Source: Dehalococcoidales bacterium (GTDB lineage Bacteria; Chloroflexota; Dehalococcoidia; Dehalococcoidales; RBG-16-60-22). Taken from it: 5,717 bases of DNA. The position numbers and the translations under genes are program-made. The notes under the pieces were generated by a model, which was given only the letters and a program-made list of their open reading frames with translations, was not told where the DNA came from and did not search any database. Below, one piece after another: positions 4,935 through 5,717 of this stretch; position 1 is the stretch's first letter, and every line of letters begins with the position of its first letter. The DNA lies in assembly GCA_030615475.1 (NCBI GenBank), contig JAUWZF010000082.1, positions 1-5,717 of the forward strand, in the 5' to 3' direction.

Positions 4935-5717
4935 ATGTGGCTGCAAACGAGAATGTGGCTGCTGATTGCCGTCATGTTCGGCATCCTTTACGGTGTCATT
5001 GTCGTTGTCGGCACCCTGATGGGCAAAGGCAGCATGATTATATATATTATTATAGGTTTTGGCATCCTCGGCCTCCAGTACCTGATTGGCCCGGCTATTG
5101 TCGGCTGGATGATGAGGGTAAAATGGGTACCGGAAAAAGAGGAGCCGGAACTTCACAATATGGTAGCGAAACTGGCCGGGACAGCCGGTATCCCCAAGCC
5201 GAAGGTAGGCATTTCACAATTGAACATGCCCAACGCCTTCGCCTTCGGCCGGACCCGGGGCGACGGGCGGGTATGCGTCACCCGCGGCATATTGAACCTG
5301 TTGAGTCGCGACGAACTCAACGCGGTGCTCGGCCACGAGATTTCCCACATCAAACACCGCGACATGGCCATCATCACCCTGCTTTCGGCCATACCGCTGA
5401 TAATGTACTGGCTGGCCTGGAGCTTTATGTTCCGGGGCATGTTTGGCGGTGGGGGACGGCAGGGAGGCAGTAGCTATACGGTGCTTATCGGCCTCGGAGC
5501 TATGATACTCTACTTCATCACCAATCTACTGGTACTCTATGGCTCCAGAATCCGGGAGTACTATGCCGACCGGGGGAGCGTCAGGCTGGGCTGCCAGCCG
5601 CACCACCTGGCCACGGCGCTGTATAAACTGGCCTACGGTGACGCCCGGCACAGGAACAGTGAAGAGCTGAAAAGAGTGGCGGGAGTTAAAGCCTTCTTCA
5701 TTAACGACCCGTCCCGG
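4935..5717 (+). CDS. htpX: HtpX-like M48 membrane zinc metalloprotease, 5' part (cut by the window edge)
   Basis: HtpX is a membrane-bound zinc endopeptidase that degrades misfolded membrane proteins. The first 261 codons are open to the right edge; the family is usually about 290-300 residues, so a short C-terminal part is missing. Two hydrophobic segments lie at about 8-28 and 34-57, followed by the PNAFAFG substrate-strand motif (99-105), the zinc site HEISH (134-138) with following HRD, two more membrane segments (about 146-168 and 181-203), and the third zinc ligand in REYYAD, E208. All key residues are present. A glycine-rich MFGGGGRQGG loop (169-178) is typical. AAGGAGGA lies 4 nt before the ATG, which itself is followed by a second in-frame ATG at codon 7. 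The preceding 155 nt hold only a weak promoter. Family assignment is firm; the symbol is by family. Confidence 0.92.
   Translation, partial: MWLQTRMWLLIAVMFGILYGVIVVVGTLMGKGSMIIYIIIGFGILGLQYLIGPAIVGWMMRVKWVPEKEEPELHNMVAKLAGTAGIPKPKVGISQLNMPNAFAFGRTRGDGRVCVTRGILNLLSRDELNAVLGHEISHIKHRDMAIITLLSAIPLIMYWLAWSFMFRGMFGGGGRQGGSSYTVLIGLGAMILYFITNLLVLYGSRIREYYADRGSVRLGCQPHHLATALYKLAYGDARHRNSEELKRVAGVKAFFINDPSR

Noticed and set aside
4937..5473. 178-codon open frame on the plus strand
   Set aside because: Out-of-frame shadow of the htpX-like gene, which has the HEISH motif and the ribosome binding site.

Overview
The window looks like a bacterial chromosome segment from an anaerobe-like lineage of moderate GC content. 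The set of a short-form ThiC, a DUF1847 cysteine-rich protein, a COG1237-type metallo-beta-lactamase-fold protein and an archaeal/Chloroflexi-like HtpX fits Chloroflexota (Dehalococcoidia-like) or a related anaerobe best. This placement is an inference from family recognition, not from an alignment. Promoters with sigma70-type boxes and AGGAGG-type ribosome binding sites are easy to see. No tRNA, rRNA, CRISPR array or insertion sequence was recognised.

Left part, minus strand (1-841): the 5' 212 codons of thiC (HMP-phosphate synthase, thiamine pyrimidine branch), running off the left edge. Upstream of it, in order of transcription, are a near-consensus promoter, a complete TPP riboswitch aptamer, a small hairpin that competes with the terminator, an intrinsic terminator, and the thiC ribosome binding site. 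This is a transcription-attenuation leader.

Middle part, minus strand (865-3699): a compact four-gene operon transcribed toward thiC. Its order is DUF1847 cysteine-rich protein, small thiamine-binding protein (MTH1187/YqgV type), TauE/SafE membrane exporter/permease, and MBL-fold hydrolase (COG1237). Gaps are 27, 65 and 11 nt, and a promoter is visible just upstream of the first gene. No terminator is visible between the last gene and the thiC promoter, so read-through into the TPP riboswitch is possible. The thiamine-binding protein beside TPP-controlled thiC suggests a thiamine-related function for the operon, but only those two members are linked to thiamine by family knowledge.

Right part, plus strand (3723-5717): a divergent promoter with perfect TTGACA and TATAAT boxes is followed about 60 nt after the expected start site by a strong intrinsic terminator. 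This predicts a roughly 100-nt small RNA or attenuating leader. Downstream is an unrecognised protein with four membrane segments and a Trp-rich, basic soluble tail. It is more AT-rich than its neighbours. Last comes the 5' 261 codons of an HtpX-like M48 membrane zinc protease, cut by the right edge.
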